Part shown: one piece after another, positions 8,955 to 19,348 of the stretch
Layout: each line of letters opens with the position of its first letter
How positions within the stretch are numbered: position 1 is the first letter of the stretch
Source: Jimgerdemannia flammicorona
Taxonomy: Eukaryota > Mucoromycota > Endogonomycetes > Endogonales > Endogonaceae
Assembly: GCA_003990745.1 (NCBI GenBank)
Contig: RBNI01000341.1
Coordinates: forward strand, 1 to 33,141
DNA length: 33,141 nt
Direction of reading: 5' to 3'
Position numbers and translations under genes: made by a program
Notes under the pieces: model-generated
What the model was told of the DNA's origin: nothing
The model's database searches: none
Seen by the model: only the letters and a program-made list of their open reading frames with translations

Positions 8955-9006
8955 TCGGTTGCAGCTTTATGACACTGATCTATCAAGAAAATTACACACC
9001 CGGTGT

Positions 9007-9248
9007 TTATTGAGAGCAGTCAGAGTACATCGCAATCTTAATAAATTCGTCATCTGCTTTATCTTTTACAAGATCCTTGCATCGGGAAATAATGGCTTCT
9101 AGTGCTTCATGAAAGTAGTTGTGCCATCTGGTCCATCTGTCTTGGAGTAATCTGTTTTCTGCGAATAGTTCATCGTTGCTTAACCATGACAGGAAGTCGA
9201 CTTCATTCCATTGATCGGGATTCTTTTTGTTGAAATACTCCGAGAATT
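9007..9248 (-). CDS. Terminal exon of an unidentified gene (partial)
   Basis: On the minus strand a polypyrimidine-rich intron end (TTGTATTTGCAG) precedes an open exon of about 80 codons. It encodes FSEYFNKKNPDQWNEVDFLS, WLSNDELFAENRLLQDRW and a charged helical tail ending at TAA 9007. The acceptor at 9249-9251 and the aromatic/acidic composition support coding. The upstream part of the gene is not clear: a poly-A tract (9295-9312) lies inside the intron and no preceding exon joins in phase. I know no family for it. The gene may be truncated. Confidence 0.45.
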
Positions 9249-9294
9249 CTGCAAATACAAAAGCAGCAAAGGTAAGATAGCTGCTATTCCCAAC

Positions 9295-9312
9295 AAAAAA
9301 AAAAAAAAAAAA
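9295..9312 (+). repeat. Poly-A tract, 18 nt
   Basis: Eighteen A inside the putative intron upstream of the exon at 9007-9248. It may be another small LINE-type tail. No flanking duplication was recognised. Confidence 0.45.
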
Positions 9313-9896
9313 CGTAAGACAAGGAACAGTAAACAGAGTTTACTGAAGTTGGATGGTAACATCGGGTCGGGTTAAGAACCGGAAAAGGGGTGTTTCGGAG
9401 AATGTTTTATTCGCCACTGGAATCAAAGAGGGTAAGTTCAGCAGTTACTGGACGGAAGAAACGCGACGCGTGTGTTCAAGAAAAACGTTTGTTGATTCGC
9501 GTGGCTTATGCAGCATGACGTCACATGTTCACTTTGTCTGGTTTGTTTTTTGGTTTTTGTTACAGTACGCATGCCAATTTGATGACGTCACTCGTAAATC
9601 AATACAGTTTATATAATTATGATTATATGCCACCCTAAATTGATTTGCAATTACCCTTTGGCCTTCAAAGAGAAATATAATTCTTCAGAAAACTGCCTTC
9701 ATTGACGTAGTAACGCCTATCCAGGAGTACAATATATTTCGTCGAGCTATATTCATGATCGATCCCGAGCGTTACGAAATGGTAAGACAGCACCATTCGG
9801 AAAAAACTATGCTGTCCTACACCGCTGTCTCGGATTGAATACAAAAACCCTGATATTCCCTTCATCCCCTCCTGTTCTCAACTTTTGTCCCTTAAC
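9313..9896. other. Upstream region of the membrane-protein gene, no other gene
   Basis: Open frames on either strand here lack recognisable content. The region contains the CRE-type sites at 9516 and 9583 and a related TGACGTAG at 9703-9710. Confidence 0.4.
9516..9590. promoter_or_regulatory. Two perfect CRE/ATF palindromes
   Basis: TGACGTCA occurs at 9516-9523 and 9583-9590, about 310-380 bp upstream of the ATG at 9897, with a one-sided variant TGACGTAG at 9703. TGACGTCA is the consensus bound by CREB/ATF-type bZIP factors, which in fungi often report cAMP or stress signals. Regulation of the downstream gene is inference. Confidence 0.45.
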
Positions 9897-10661
9897 ATGG
9901 CTGAGCCAAACCTTGTCACCGCAATTGCCTTGAAAGGTGCCATCGTCGCAGTAGGATTGAATGCATTCTGGAACGTCGTCAGAACATGGAGCAAAATACA
10001 GGACAAGAAGATCCCGGTCCTCAAGATTCTCATGACCCTCGCAATATCAGCCAAGGGCGCTGTGCATGGACTATACGACATGCCCCTATATGATTCGTGT
10101 TTCGCCGTTGCGAAGACTGAAGCCAGCCTATACCACTTGGCCATGACCACCGCCGGCTGGATTTTGCTTGCACGAGCAACGACGGTCATAGTATCAGCCC
10201 CGAGATTCGCGATGGCGATGGAATATTTCCTCCTGTCAGTCAGAATCGCTTCAAGTGTACTCGATGGTTTCAAGTCTCACGCGATAACAGCTAATGATGG
10301 CACTTGCATATACGTTGAGGATTTCGCAAGCAGGACGTTTTACGAAGTCGTTGACCTCTCCATCGATGTTTACGTTACCATCGCCATCACTATTTATCTC
10401 ACCAATCATGCATCGAAACTCAACCGGAAACTGGGTGCCGCCGTCGTTTCATCGAACCTCCTTCGCACCTTGCTCCTGCTGACCTTCAACATCACTACCA
10501 TCGTCATCAACTTCCTTCCATATGCGTCATGGCAACCAATCGTTTGGCTGGCAACGAACATTATGTATGTCCTAATGGTTGCCTACGACTCCGATATGAT
10601 CAAGATGATGAAATCGATTCCACCATACAATAACGGTCACCATCAAGCCTATGTAGAATAA
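9897..10661 (+). CDS. Seven-helix integral membrane protein, GPCR-like topology
   Basis: Intronless frame of 254 codons. ATG at 9897 has a good context (AACATGG), and the open frame extends only four codons further upstream, without another ATG. Hydrophobic segments lie at about residues 8-28, 43-61, 80-101, 105-124, 150-170, 184-208 and 213-231, giving seven helices. Basic loops (WSKIQDKKIP at 31-40, HASKLNRK at 171-178) suit the cytosolic side, which puts the N terminus outside. On that model Cys68 (loop 2-3) and Cys137 (loop 4-5) face outward and could form the disulfide typical of 7TM receptors. No retinal lysine pattern, transporter motif or signal peptide is evident, and I cannot name the family. 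It is the only clearly intact gene in the window, and its CpG content and codon use are normal. Confidence 0.75.
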   Translation: MAEPNLVTAIALKGAIVAVGLNAFWNVVRTWSKIQDKKIPVLKILMTLAISAKGAVHGLYDMPLYDSCFAVAKTEASLYHLAMTTAGWILLARATTVIVSAPRFAMAMEYFLLSVRIASSVLDGFKSHAITANDGTCIYVEDFASRTFYEVVDLSIDVYVTIAITIYLTNHASKLNRKLGAAVVSSNLLRTLLLLTFNITTIVINFLPYASWQPIVWLATNIMYVLMVAYDSDMIKMMKSIPPYNNGHHQAYVE

Positions 10662-12093
10662 TATGATATGATTTGGTCGACGGAGCCGGTGGCAGTGCAT
10701 GACAAGGAAGAGGCCAATTGGGCCCTGCTATTACTGTATGTTTTTGATCATGTGGTTTGCATTCTATCGCAATTCGTTATTGTTGTTGTTTTCAAAGCAT
10801 ATGTATTCCCACCAATATAACTGTACTTTATTTCTGTGTGCATCTGAGTAGAAAGGCAGCGTAGACGCTCGTATCCCCTTTGATAGATATGTTCCGACAC
10901 CCATTTCCTTCTATTTTCCCCCCCAAGAAAAAACAAAATAAAAAACGAAAAATAGTAAAGTTGGATCCTTGGATTATCGCATCTTTTCAATATGTATGCT
11001 ACCCACATGGATTGGCAATCTCCTAATATCGCATATGGTAATATTACCGGTTTGTCCTCCAACGTTTGACTCCGACAGTGCCATTTTAGATCCGGCAGGA
11101 TACTATTCCTCGCGTGTATCTATGGCATCTAGTGTTTACGACTTTCCCATTTCCTCCTAGATAGAAAGCACATGGCGTTCAAGGCAACCACTTGAATCAC
11201 GTCCCTTGATATTATTCGCCAAAATGAGTGGGGCGATGGACACATGTACCCTATGGCAGGTTAATAAACACGAACGACTTCGAGTGTCTCGGGCCAGTCG
11301 GGTACGTGAAGGGTTTGGGGGAGGGACGATACGGTTACCTTTATAACATTTCTCTATTTTGTAAACCGACAAGCACATCTTTCACCCGGTTCATTAGTTA
11401 TCCAGTATACGAGTTTGCGTTCTCCCTTGGTTTTACAATATTATCAATTTTTGCGAGCGCCGTGCAAAGTTATGCTACCAAGGCATCCCCTTCCTCTTAT
11501 CTTAATCAACCGTTGCGTCATATTCAAGGTTTTGTGAATCATAAATTAGTATCGCTATCTCACTGTAACATATATTTTTTTATGGGTTGTGTGACGACTG
11601 AGACTGAGAAACCTATTTAACTCTCTGATTTGATTTTTTTAATATTTAGAGGAAATAATTTGCCAATTATGTGATTGATTCAAGTTGGTTTGAATTTGTC
11701 CTGTGACAAATTTGAATCATCCAGGAGTTGAATTCTTTATGTGAGAAATTTGAACTGATTCAAATTTTTCATATGACAAACTTGATTCAAACTTGAACTC
11801 TAGTGAGAGAGGCTCTTGGGATTACTCAAACAAGTTGGTCAATAAGCCTGCTGAAAAGGGCTAAAATTTTATAATTTTTTAATAAAACCCCCCCAAAGTC
11901 TCTTCAAAAGTAATATATAAAATAACTACAAAATATAGAAAGTCTGTTAAAGATATATAAAATATCTACTGATTTCTCTTTCTTTTCTTTTAAGTTTCTA
12001 AAAAAATTTATTGTAGCAATATATAGCCTTTAAAGTTCTATAACAAATACTCAATAATAGGTTGTTTAAAACTTCCTCATTCTCTATAACTAT
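10662..12093. other. Intergenic transition zone; no gene recognised
   Basis: An open frame at 11228-11620 (+) has no recognisable features. From about 11640 the sequence becomes AT-rich and almost free of CpG. Imperfect TTGAATTTG / CAAATTTGAA words recur in both orientations at 11690-11800, probably the remnant of an old repeat. Confidence 0.4.
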
Positions 12094-13664
12094 TGTTACA
12101 TAGTGGTTGCTGAGTCCTTCAAATATGCCAGATTCTCTTCAAGGTGTATCTCTTAGACTAATCAAGTTTGTTATAAGCAAGTTCTTATTGGAGTGCCTTC
12201 TCAAGATCTTATAGTCCTCAAACTTCTTATCTTTAAACTGTCTTATTATCTCTTAGATTACTTGTAAGGAAGTATGTATATTGCACTAAGTAGACTAAGT
12301 GGACTGAGTAGACTGACTTTATTTCAGAGGAAATAAGAGGGGTATTTATACAAAATATAATTCAATGGTTGCTAAGATATAAAGCTAAATATAAATTCTA
12401 ATAACTAAAATAAAATACTAGGACAGAAAAAACTACTAAGTTCCAGTGTCAGTACTGATGGTTGTATAGATTTAAGATATTGGTATAATTCAGTATTACA
12501 TCAGAATGCTGGTGCTGGCATTCTTTAGTATCACATCAGAATGCCAGTACTGGTATAATTCAGTATAACCAAAGGACTTTTAGAGCAGAATGTTCAAGAC
12601 CATAGGGGCTTCATCTTTATCAGAGGTCAGGATGTCTTTGAAAGAAATGAGATCTGCAAATTTGTCATCATTATATAGGTCATGTATTTCATATATATCA
12701 CATGTTTCACATATATTACGTGAGATGACATTATCACTAATAACATTATCACATTTGGCAGTAGCAGGAACAAGGAGGTCTGGGGCTCTCTAGTCTATAA
12801 GGTTCTCTTCCACAAAATAGGGGACAAATGTGGGATCTTGGGAAGATCTAACCTGGATACTTGGATCTTAGAATACTGAGATCAATCCTTGCAGGAATTG
12901 GTCTGGGTTATCCTGGAGGATGGGATACCAGAAGTCTTCTACTTCATCACTATCAAGAGTGATAGTAGACTGGACTTCTGTAGCCACCCTGGCTTCTAGT
13001 GCATTGATACAGTAGACTGACAGGTCTCTGAAGTCTGAGACTCTAACATACTCTAAGTTAGGGATTGACTATGGTATATACCTGAAGATCTGGTGAATCT
13101 TCTTAGCTGTTCTTGTCTCATGTATATCTATAGAAGTGGCATCTTGTAACTCTTGAGGGCTGGTCTGTGGGAACTCCCAGCAGAGGAAGTTTCCTATTTT
13201 GTACTCCTGCTATATTTGGAGATATTTGATAGCAATGGTGATCCTTGTTTCCATTTCACAGCAATAGAGGATATAATGATAAGGGTCACCAGTACCCAGG
13301 TTAACACTAAGAGTTCTTCTTGAGCAGGTCCTCATGGCTCTTCTAATGTCTTGGAATATCTTTTCTTCAACTGAGGTATCTTAGTGGTTCCTTGATCTTG
13401 AGATTTGGCAAGCAGCAGGCATTTTGTTTGTAGTAAGTCTTTGAGCTATTTTGGGATTAGTGGGTCTTATTGGTTGCTACTACTGCAGTTCCTTAATCCT
13501 TCTTTTATATTCCTCAAGATACCCATACTGTGGTTACAATGACTCACAGTTGGTCATCATTACTCATCTTATATACCATATGATCTTCTTGTGCTCCAAT
13601 CTGGTGGCTTGTAAGAAAAGGCTGTCTCCTATGCTGATGTCATTATTCTGGAGTCACTGTTACA
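12094..13664 (-). repeat. Element 1, 3' LTR
   Basis: It is homologous over its whole length to 19349-20920. It starts TGTTACATAG and ends CACTGTTACA on the plus strand, forming the usual short inverted TG/CA ends. About 1.57 kb is long for a fungal LTR; part is taken up by a decayed reading frame. Confidence 0.9.
12585..13370 (-). pseudogene. Decayed reading frame inside the 3' LTR
   Basis: The minus strand carries the same coding frame as the 5' LTR copy (19836-20620), with stops at different codons. Shared blocks include YVRVSDFRDLS, DNPDQFLQ and SFKDILTSD. This copy has stops at, for example, the positions where the other reads Q or W, and is open where the other has TAA and TAG. Confidence 0.55.
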
Positions 13665-13674
13665 TCTTCCTCCT
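13665..13674 (-). other. Element 1 polypurine tract
   Basis: On the minus strand AGGAGGAAGA directly precedes the 3' LTR, the expected position of the plus-strand primer. Confidence 0.7.
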
Positions 13675-13679
13675 GAATA

Positions 13680-15130
13680 AGGATCTACTCAAGTATCCTT
13701 ATTTATTGGTTCAGTCCTGAAAAAATTGCTAATCCTATAACCTCTGACAAGAGATCAAAAAGTGATGTTTATAGACTAGCATCTTCTCTTTGTATTTTGG
13801 TATAATGGTGAAGAGTTACTCCCTTCATATAGAGCAAGGGCCTGATTCTAATCTTAACCAATCAGTTGATGGTTCAAACTCCTCTGGCTTTGAAAGTCTC
13901 ATAGATGAGTATTTTCTAGTACTGTATCTCTTAGAGAATAATCCAGACAGATAGCCTGCTGGTCACAGGACATGCTGTTATGATTCGTGGACTAGAACCT
14001 TGCAGGTGGTCATCATATTTTGCTTCTCTTGTATAAGTTCATAGTACTTCTTGAGTCTGTTCCTATGTACCATGGTAGGCAGTATGGTCCTTGAGATTTT
14101 TCTAAGCCAGAAGGCAGTTTTCTTGATATGTTGCACATAGAAAAGTTCTTCCTATTTGGGCTCCAGTTTTCATAATCATAAGGCTTCTATCATATTTCAA
14201 TACAGTAGGACCTTTTCTCCAATTTGGATGAGTTCTAGGGTCTTATAATTCTTTTCTGCATTCTTCCTTATCAGTGCTTGTGACTTGATGATATAATCTT
14301 CAGCCTTCTTCCTGATTTGGTGTAGTCTCCAGATTTCTGCATCAACCCATCTCCAAGTTAGGTCTAGATTTGTGACTAAGGTTCCATCAGAATCTTCTTC
14401 TCTGAAGAGCAGTTCTCTTGGGGTAAAGTGTGTGCTCTGTGACCATATGTCTCATAGGATAGAGAGAGCAGTTGGGAGATAGTTAGTCCAATTCTCATAT
14501 GTCTCTGAGATCTTTACCAGGATGTTCTTGAGAGTCTTGTTGATTCTCTCTATCTGTCCATTTCCTTGAGGGTGGTATGTAGTAGTCTTGATGTGCTAAA
14601 TCTTGTATTTCTGATATATTATCTTATAGAATCCATTGATAAATTCTGTACTGTAGTCTGTTGTGATTTGCTTTGATGTCTTATAGTGGCAGATGATTTC
14701 TCAGTACAGGAAGTTAGCTATAGAGAGGACATTGGCTTCTTGTAATGCTCCTGCTTCTATCTATTTGGTAAAGAGGTCTACAATAACTATAATATAGCAG
14801 TTTCCTGATAGTATTACTGATAGTGGCCCAATAATATCTATTATGATGTAGTGGAAGAGATAGACTCAATTCTTGATGATCTGGGTGCCTGGTCTTACTG
14901 ATCTTGTTTCTGTTTTTGGTACTTGTCACACTCTTTGACAAATTGGTACAGGTCTTCTTCTATTTTAGGTCACCACATGGCTCTTCTTGCCTTGACATAT
15001 ATGTTGGTTCCTCCTTGGTGTTCTTGCTCATATACTTTCTTCATTACTTGATACTTCTTATGTTTGAGTATTACTAGCTTTCCTTCTTTTCTGAGCATAG
15101 TATTACCTAGTTCAAACTATTTCCAAGTCT
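13680..15130 (-). pseudogene. Element 1 integrase
   Basis: The N-terminal zinc-binding part reads VYEQEHQGG...KECDKYQK; His and Cys of the HHCC set appear replaced by Tyr at one position each. The catalytic core follows: DIIGPLS, then TTDYSTEF, then YHPQGNGQIERINKTLKN, supplying the D, D and E of the DD35E triad. Several TAG/TGA/TAA codons and frame changes interrupt it. The domain is last in the polyprotein, next to the polypurine tract, as in Ty3/gypsy elements. No chromodomain was recognised after it. Confidence 0.75.
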
Positions 15131-15289
15131 GGTTGATGATGGTAATTGTCCAGGGTTCAAGGTAGTTGGGCATCTTCCACTGCACAAGGTAGCTGATTAA
15201 TCCATAGTATAACTCCTTATTCATGTTGAAATAGTCTTGATGGAGGTATTTCAGAGTGTCCTTGAGAGTGCATCAGCATTAGTGTTGGT

Positions 15290-15703
15290 TCTTCCTGAGC
15301 AGTACTTGACAGTACAGTCATACTCTTACAGCCTGTAGATCTATCTGGTATATATTTCTTTGAAGTTCAGAGTGTGGAATAGCCAGGTAAGAGCAGAATG
15401 GTCTGTTTGAATAGTGAAGTATTTCTCAACTAGGTAGTAGTGGAACTTGTCTACTGCCCAAACTACTGCTAAGCATTTGAGCTTGCATAACTCATAGTTC
15501 TATTCCACTCTATGGGTACCTTGGCTTGCATAGGAGATGACATATTCATGTCCATCTTTCTTCTGAGCTAGGACTGCTCTAAGTCCTATAACACTTGTAT
15601 CTGTCTGCAGGATGAATTCTAGGTTCCAATCTAGTCTTCTGAGGATAGGTACTTGAGTCAACCTGGTCTTGAGTTTATTGAAGGTTTCTTGGTATTCTTT
15701 GAT
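15290..15703 (-). pseudogene. Element 1 RNase H domain
   Basis: Downstream of the RT core the minus strand reads LEFILQTDTSVIGLRAVLAQ, the usual opening of the retroelement RNase H (D with the following TSD-like turn), then QTDHSALTWLFHTLN near its end. A stop precedes the block at about 15704 and two more follow. It would remove the RNA strand of the hybrid during reverse transcription. Confidence 0.7.
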
Positions 15704-16620
15704 CTATTTGAATTTGGTTTCCTTCTTCAGTAGCTCATAGATAGGTGCTGCAATATTGGAGTATCCTTTGATGAATCTTCTGTAGTAGCTGGCCAGTTCA
15801 AGGAAGATATGGACTTCTGTGGTTGTTCTGGGTCTTGGGTAGGCTGCAACAGCCTCAATCTTTATAGGGTCTGTGTGGATTCCAGTCTGGTTGATGAGGT
15901 GTCCTAGGTAGGTGATTTCCTGAACTACAAACTTATATTTCTTGGGCTTGATATAGAGGCCATACTCCTTGAGCTTCTTGAGAGCAAGCTGTATGTGGTT
16001 AATATATTTCTGTGTAGTATTGCTAAAGATGATCACATCATCAATATAGACAAAGAGCCATTTTCCAATCTCATTACTGAAGACTCTGTTCATCATTCAC
16101 TAGAAGCTTGCTGGGGCATTACATATTCCAAATGACATTCGCAGATAGATATAAGTGGTATTAGATATGATAAAGGCTGATTTCTTACTGGTATCTTGAG
16201 TGAGACCAATCTGATAGAAGCCTGAAAACAGATCCAAGGTGGTGTAGTATTTGGCTTTACTTCCAAGAGTGGTAAGGATTTCTTGAATATTTGGCAAGAG
16301 CTACCTATCCTTCTTGGTGATGGTATTGAGCTTCTTGTAGTCAATGCAGAGTCTTGGTACAAACTCTCCAGGCTTGCTTCCTTTCTTTGGGACAAGGACA
16401 ATGGGTGAAGTCCAGGGACTGATAGCTTGCTTAATGATTCTGGCTTCTTCTATTTCCTTGAGTTCTGCTTGTAGCCATTCTCTGTAGGCAGGTGGTATAT
16501 GTCTGACTTTCTGATAGATGGGCTTGGTATTGCCAATGTCAACTTCATAATAGTACTTGAGTTCTTAATTATAGATATTCCTAAAGTCTGTAGCAAGTAC
16601 TCCTTCATTCTGATGCAGGA
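15704..16620 (-). pseudogene. Element 1 reverse transcriptase
   Basis: The minus strand encodes SPWTSPIVLVPKKGS, LCIDYKKLN, TTLDLFSGFYQIGL, FGICNAPASF and, after stops near 16096, KWLFVYIDDVIIFSNT. YIDD is the catalytic box and the D of TTLDLFSG is the third metal ligand. YGLYIKPKKYKF...ITYLGHLIN and LELASYYRRFIKGYSNIAAP follow, as in Ty3/gypsy RT. Two stops in the 16090-16100 region and one near 16310 break it. The dUTPase lies immediately upstream. Confidence 0.88.
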
Positions 16621-16734
16621 TCTTGAGAAGTTGTTCTTCCAGGGAAAAGTTTTCTCCAATAGTATATATGTACTTGTTCTGGTCCCTGTCTTTCTTGTAT
16701 TCAAGTTTAGTAATCTTAGTGGCAGTATAGACTC

Positions 16735-17115
16735 CTCTTCCAGTAGATCCAAAGCCTTGTTCTCCTCTCTTGGTCTTGATGAGTTTGATGACTTCTATGA
16801 TCTTGGGCTTTTTGATTTCGTGGATCAGCATCTGGCCAATCCTGTCATACTTCTTGACTTTGAATGGAGTGATGGGGTTGTGATTCCTGACTATGAGAAA
16901 GATCTTGCCAGTGTAATCAGGGTCAATTACTCCTCCTTCAACTGAGATTTTGCTTTTGGCCAGACTGCTCCTGGTCTTGATAATTCTGACATGGTTCTCT
17001 GGCAGCTTGACTCCAATTCTAGTGTCAAGTAGGGTGGTAGTCTGTGGTTCAAGGATAGTATCTTAAATGCTGGCAAGATCCATTCCTATGGCTCCTTCAG
17101 TCTTGTATTCTGGGA
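16735..17115 (-). pseudogene. Element 1 dUTPase domain, five motifs present
   Basis: The minus strand between protease and RT encodes the five conserved dUTPase motifs in order. Motif 1 is GAIGMDLAS (near 17080). Then TRIGVKLPENHVRIIKTRSSLA contains motif 2 (RSSLA), followed by motif 3 GGVIDPDYTGKI, motif 4 DRIGQMLI and motif 5 RGEQGFGSTG (near 16740-16770). From just after motif 1 to motif 5 there is no stop; a single TAA follows motif 1. dUTPase hydrolyses dUTP to dUMP and keeps uracil out of new DNA. In retroviruses it sits either in pro or between RNase H and integrase. Placement between PR and RT is different. Confidence 0.85.
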
Positions 17116-17159
17116 TCTTGGCTTCAGGGTAAAACTTCTTAACCTTAAGGGTGATGTCT

Positions 17160-17500
17160 GATTCTTATTCCTCCTCATCATCACTATCAGCTTGAAGCTT
17201 GGGGGGCTGGTCATTTTCTTTGGCTTTCTTTTTTGCTTCAGTGGCTTCTTGCTCATATTTCTGTTGGCAGATTTTCCTGACTTCACTGATACAGGACCAG
17301 CAGTCATTCAGATGTTCAGAGCAGTACATCCTAGTACCATAGGGGCATCTTTCTTGAGGGGCATAGCCATCAATGATCTTGTTGTACCACTGCTCATCTG
17401 TGAGCTTAGGTGTCTTGTTCTTGTTCTTGTTCTTGTTCACCAAGTGTATGAAAACTTCTGTATCCTTCTCATCTTCTTCCTTCATATTGGATAGAACTCC
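17160..17500 (-). pseudogene. Element 1 linker between protease and dUTPase, Cys-rich
   Basis: An open frame of about 106 codons contains NKNKNKNKTPKLTDEQW, a cysteine cluster (ERCPYGTRMYCSEHLNDCW, then CISEVRKICQQ) and an acidic end (ADSDDEEE) before a stop next to the dUTPase. The spaced C-x6-C-x6-C-x2-C pattern could bind a metal. I know no named domain for it. Confidence 0.45.
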
Positions 17501-17529
17501 TTTGTGGACATTAATAGAGACTCATACCT

Positions 17530-17968
17530 TTCTTCCTCTATAGTTGATCTGCATCTTCTGAGCATTGAGGTCAATGATAGCCTTGGCCTTATGAAGCTAT
17601 TGGTTGCTAATGAGAATGTTATAGTTGGTGGTGCTTATAACAATCACATCTACTGGGATGGTAGCTCCTCCTATCTTGATGGAGACTTCTCAGATTTTGC
17701 CAAAGGGGGTAGCTCATGTACTATCTACTGTAATATAGACCATCTTGATGGACTCTTCAATGTCCCAACCTAGGTGGTCAATTGTCTTCTTGCTCATGAG
17801 GCATCCTCTAGCACCAGTATCAATGATAGTATCAAAGATACAATCTTTGATCTGACATGGGGTATAGGCTGATGTCTTATACTGGCCTTCAGATTCTTCC
17901 TGTGCATTGTGAGCTTCTACAATCTTGTACTCTTGATTCTTGGCAGTAGTTGTAAGTCTTACTCTCAA
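17530..17968 (-). pseudogene. Element 1 aspartic protease
   Basis: The minus strand reads CIFDTIIDTGARGCLMSKKT: DTGA is the catalytic triplet of retropepsins. After a stop, GGATIPVDVIVISTTNYNIL and KAKAIIDLNAQKMQINYRG match the second half of such proteases (flap and ILG/W-like core). One expected Trp is a TAG. It would process the Gag-Pol polyprotein. Confidence 0.78.
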
Positions 17969-18099
17969 TTGCTGTCTAAAGGCAGAGACTTTGGCTAGCT
18001 GTCCAAAAGTAGCATTGACCTTCTGTTTCTTAAGGTCCTTGTAGATATCATACTGATGGATCTTGGTCTTGTGTAGCTTCTGTTCCTTCTTTCTTTTGC

Positions 18100-19300
18100 T
18101 TTCTCCTGAGACTGGAGTAGTGTCTTCAATGATTTGTCAAGCAGCTTCATCTAACTCCATGTCTTGATCAATCTCCTTGGGTTGAGTCTTGCTTTGAATG
18201 GTGACAGCTGGGATCTTCTTTGGTCTTCCAACTGGCTTGCTGTTGCTCTTTTTATCATAGGACTTGGACTGGGTTCTGGTACCATCAGTAGCAAGGTAGA
18301 ATTTGAGCTCCTTATAGTATTCTTCATCATCAGTATCTTCAATCTCCTTGATGACTACTGCATTGGTTTGTTCTCTAGTTCTGCTAGCATTGCTTGGTTG
18401 GGCTTTGCATCTTGTTTCAGTTATACAATTCTTTGTATAGTGGCCTTCTTCTCCATATCTGAAGTATGTGATATTGCATTCTTCTGTAGCAGCTACAAAT
18501 CTCTGCACTGGTCTCCTGTTGGCACTTCAGACTTCTCTAACAACATCACCAAGGTGTACAGTCATCTCAGTGAACTGCTTGATAAGTTCCTCCACTGGGT
18601 CGGCTTTGACTGTCTTGGGGGTAGGTGGGGTTGGTTGTCTGTTTACAACTGTAGTAGGTATGATACTAGTTGGCTTTGATGGCTCCATATTAATGCCAGT
18701 TATTTTTTCCATTGAGTATTCGGTAGGGTGTCTGGCAGTCCAATATCTCTGTACAAAGACCACTTTCTGATCAAGGGTCAGTGTGGTTGGGGTAGACCAG
18801 ATTGCTAGGGCAATTTCAGAGTGAACTCTTTTGAGAAAGATTGAATCTGCTATTTGTTTCTTAAGGGCATCATTATAGCAAGCCAAGACAATCTGGTGGC
18901 AGATTCAGATATAGAATGAGTTGGAATCTTCACTAAGTCTCTGGCAGATAGTATTGAGTTGATCCTTGAGAGCTTGCTTGATCTCTGCAGTATAGTATGT
19001 TGTTCTAAGGAAGGCCTTCATGTTGGCAAGTTTGGCTGCACTATTATCAGCAATAGTGACTATATTAAACTTGTCTCTGGCAGGTCCTCTGAGGCTAACT
19101 GGTAGAAGGGCCAATTGTATATCCACACCAAGAGCTCATATGGTGGCAAATTGTTCAAAGTCTTCAATGAAGATCAGGATTGACCCCCCAGTAGTATATC
19201 TATAGAATGTGGGGGGATATATTTCCATCTTGTCTTGAATTCTTATAGGAGTGACTCTTATAGTCAGAGTAGTTATTGTAGTAGTTGTTCATTTTTCAGC
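18100..19300 (-). pseudogene. Element 1 gag
   Basis: Reading minus from about 19300: KMEIYPPTFYRYTTGGSILI, then a capsid-like helical region (LRGPARDKFNIV, LRTTYYTAEIKQALKDQLNT). A zinc knuckle follows near 18430-18490. Where C-x2-C-x4-H-x4-C is expected it reads YFRYGEEGHYTKNC: the first two Cys are both Tyr, each explained by a single G-to-A change (C-to-T on the other strand, CpA to TpA). A basic/acidic tail follows. In-frame TGA codons near 18905, 18527 and 18137 are at positions where CGA would fit. Confidence 0.72.
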
Positions 19301-19328
19301 TTAAAAGTGAGGGATTCATCTTGAATCA

Positions 19329-19345
19329 CCAGCTAATGGGCACCA
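19329..19345 (-). other. Element 1 primer-binding site
   Basis: TGGTGCCCATTAGCTGG on the minus strand starts 3 nt inside the 5' LTR. Beginning with TGG, complementary to a tRNA CCA end, is the usual form. I did not identify the tRNA. Confidence 0.65.
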
Positions 19346-19348
19346 AGT

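Noticed and set aside
11228..11620. 130-codon plus-strand open frame
   Set aside because: It has no early ATG (the frame opens on a non-ATG codon), no recognisable motif, and ends in the AT-rich transition zone.
12590..12793. Plus-strand frames starting MFKTIGAS in both LTRs of element 1
   Set aside because: They are antisense to the longer minus-strand LTR frame, shorter, and differ in length between the copies.
16499..18770. Plus-strand open frames of 85-171 codons across the gag-pol region of element 1
   Set aside because: They are antisense to protease, dUTPase, RT and gag motifs on the minus strand. Leu/Ser/Ile-rich composition results from CpG loss.
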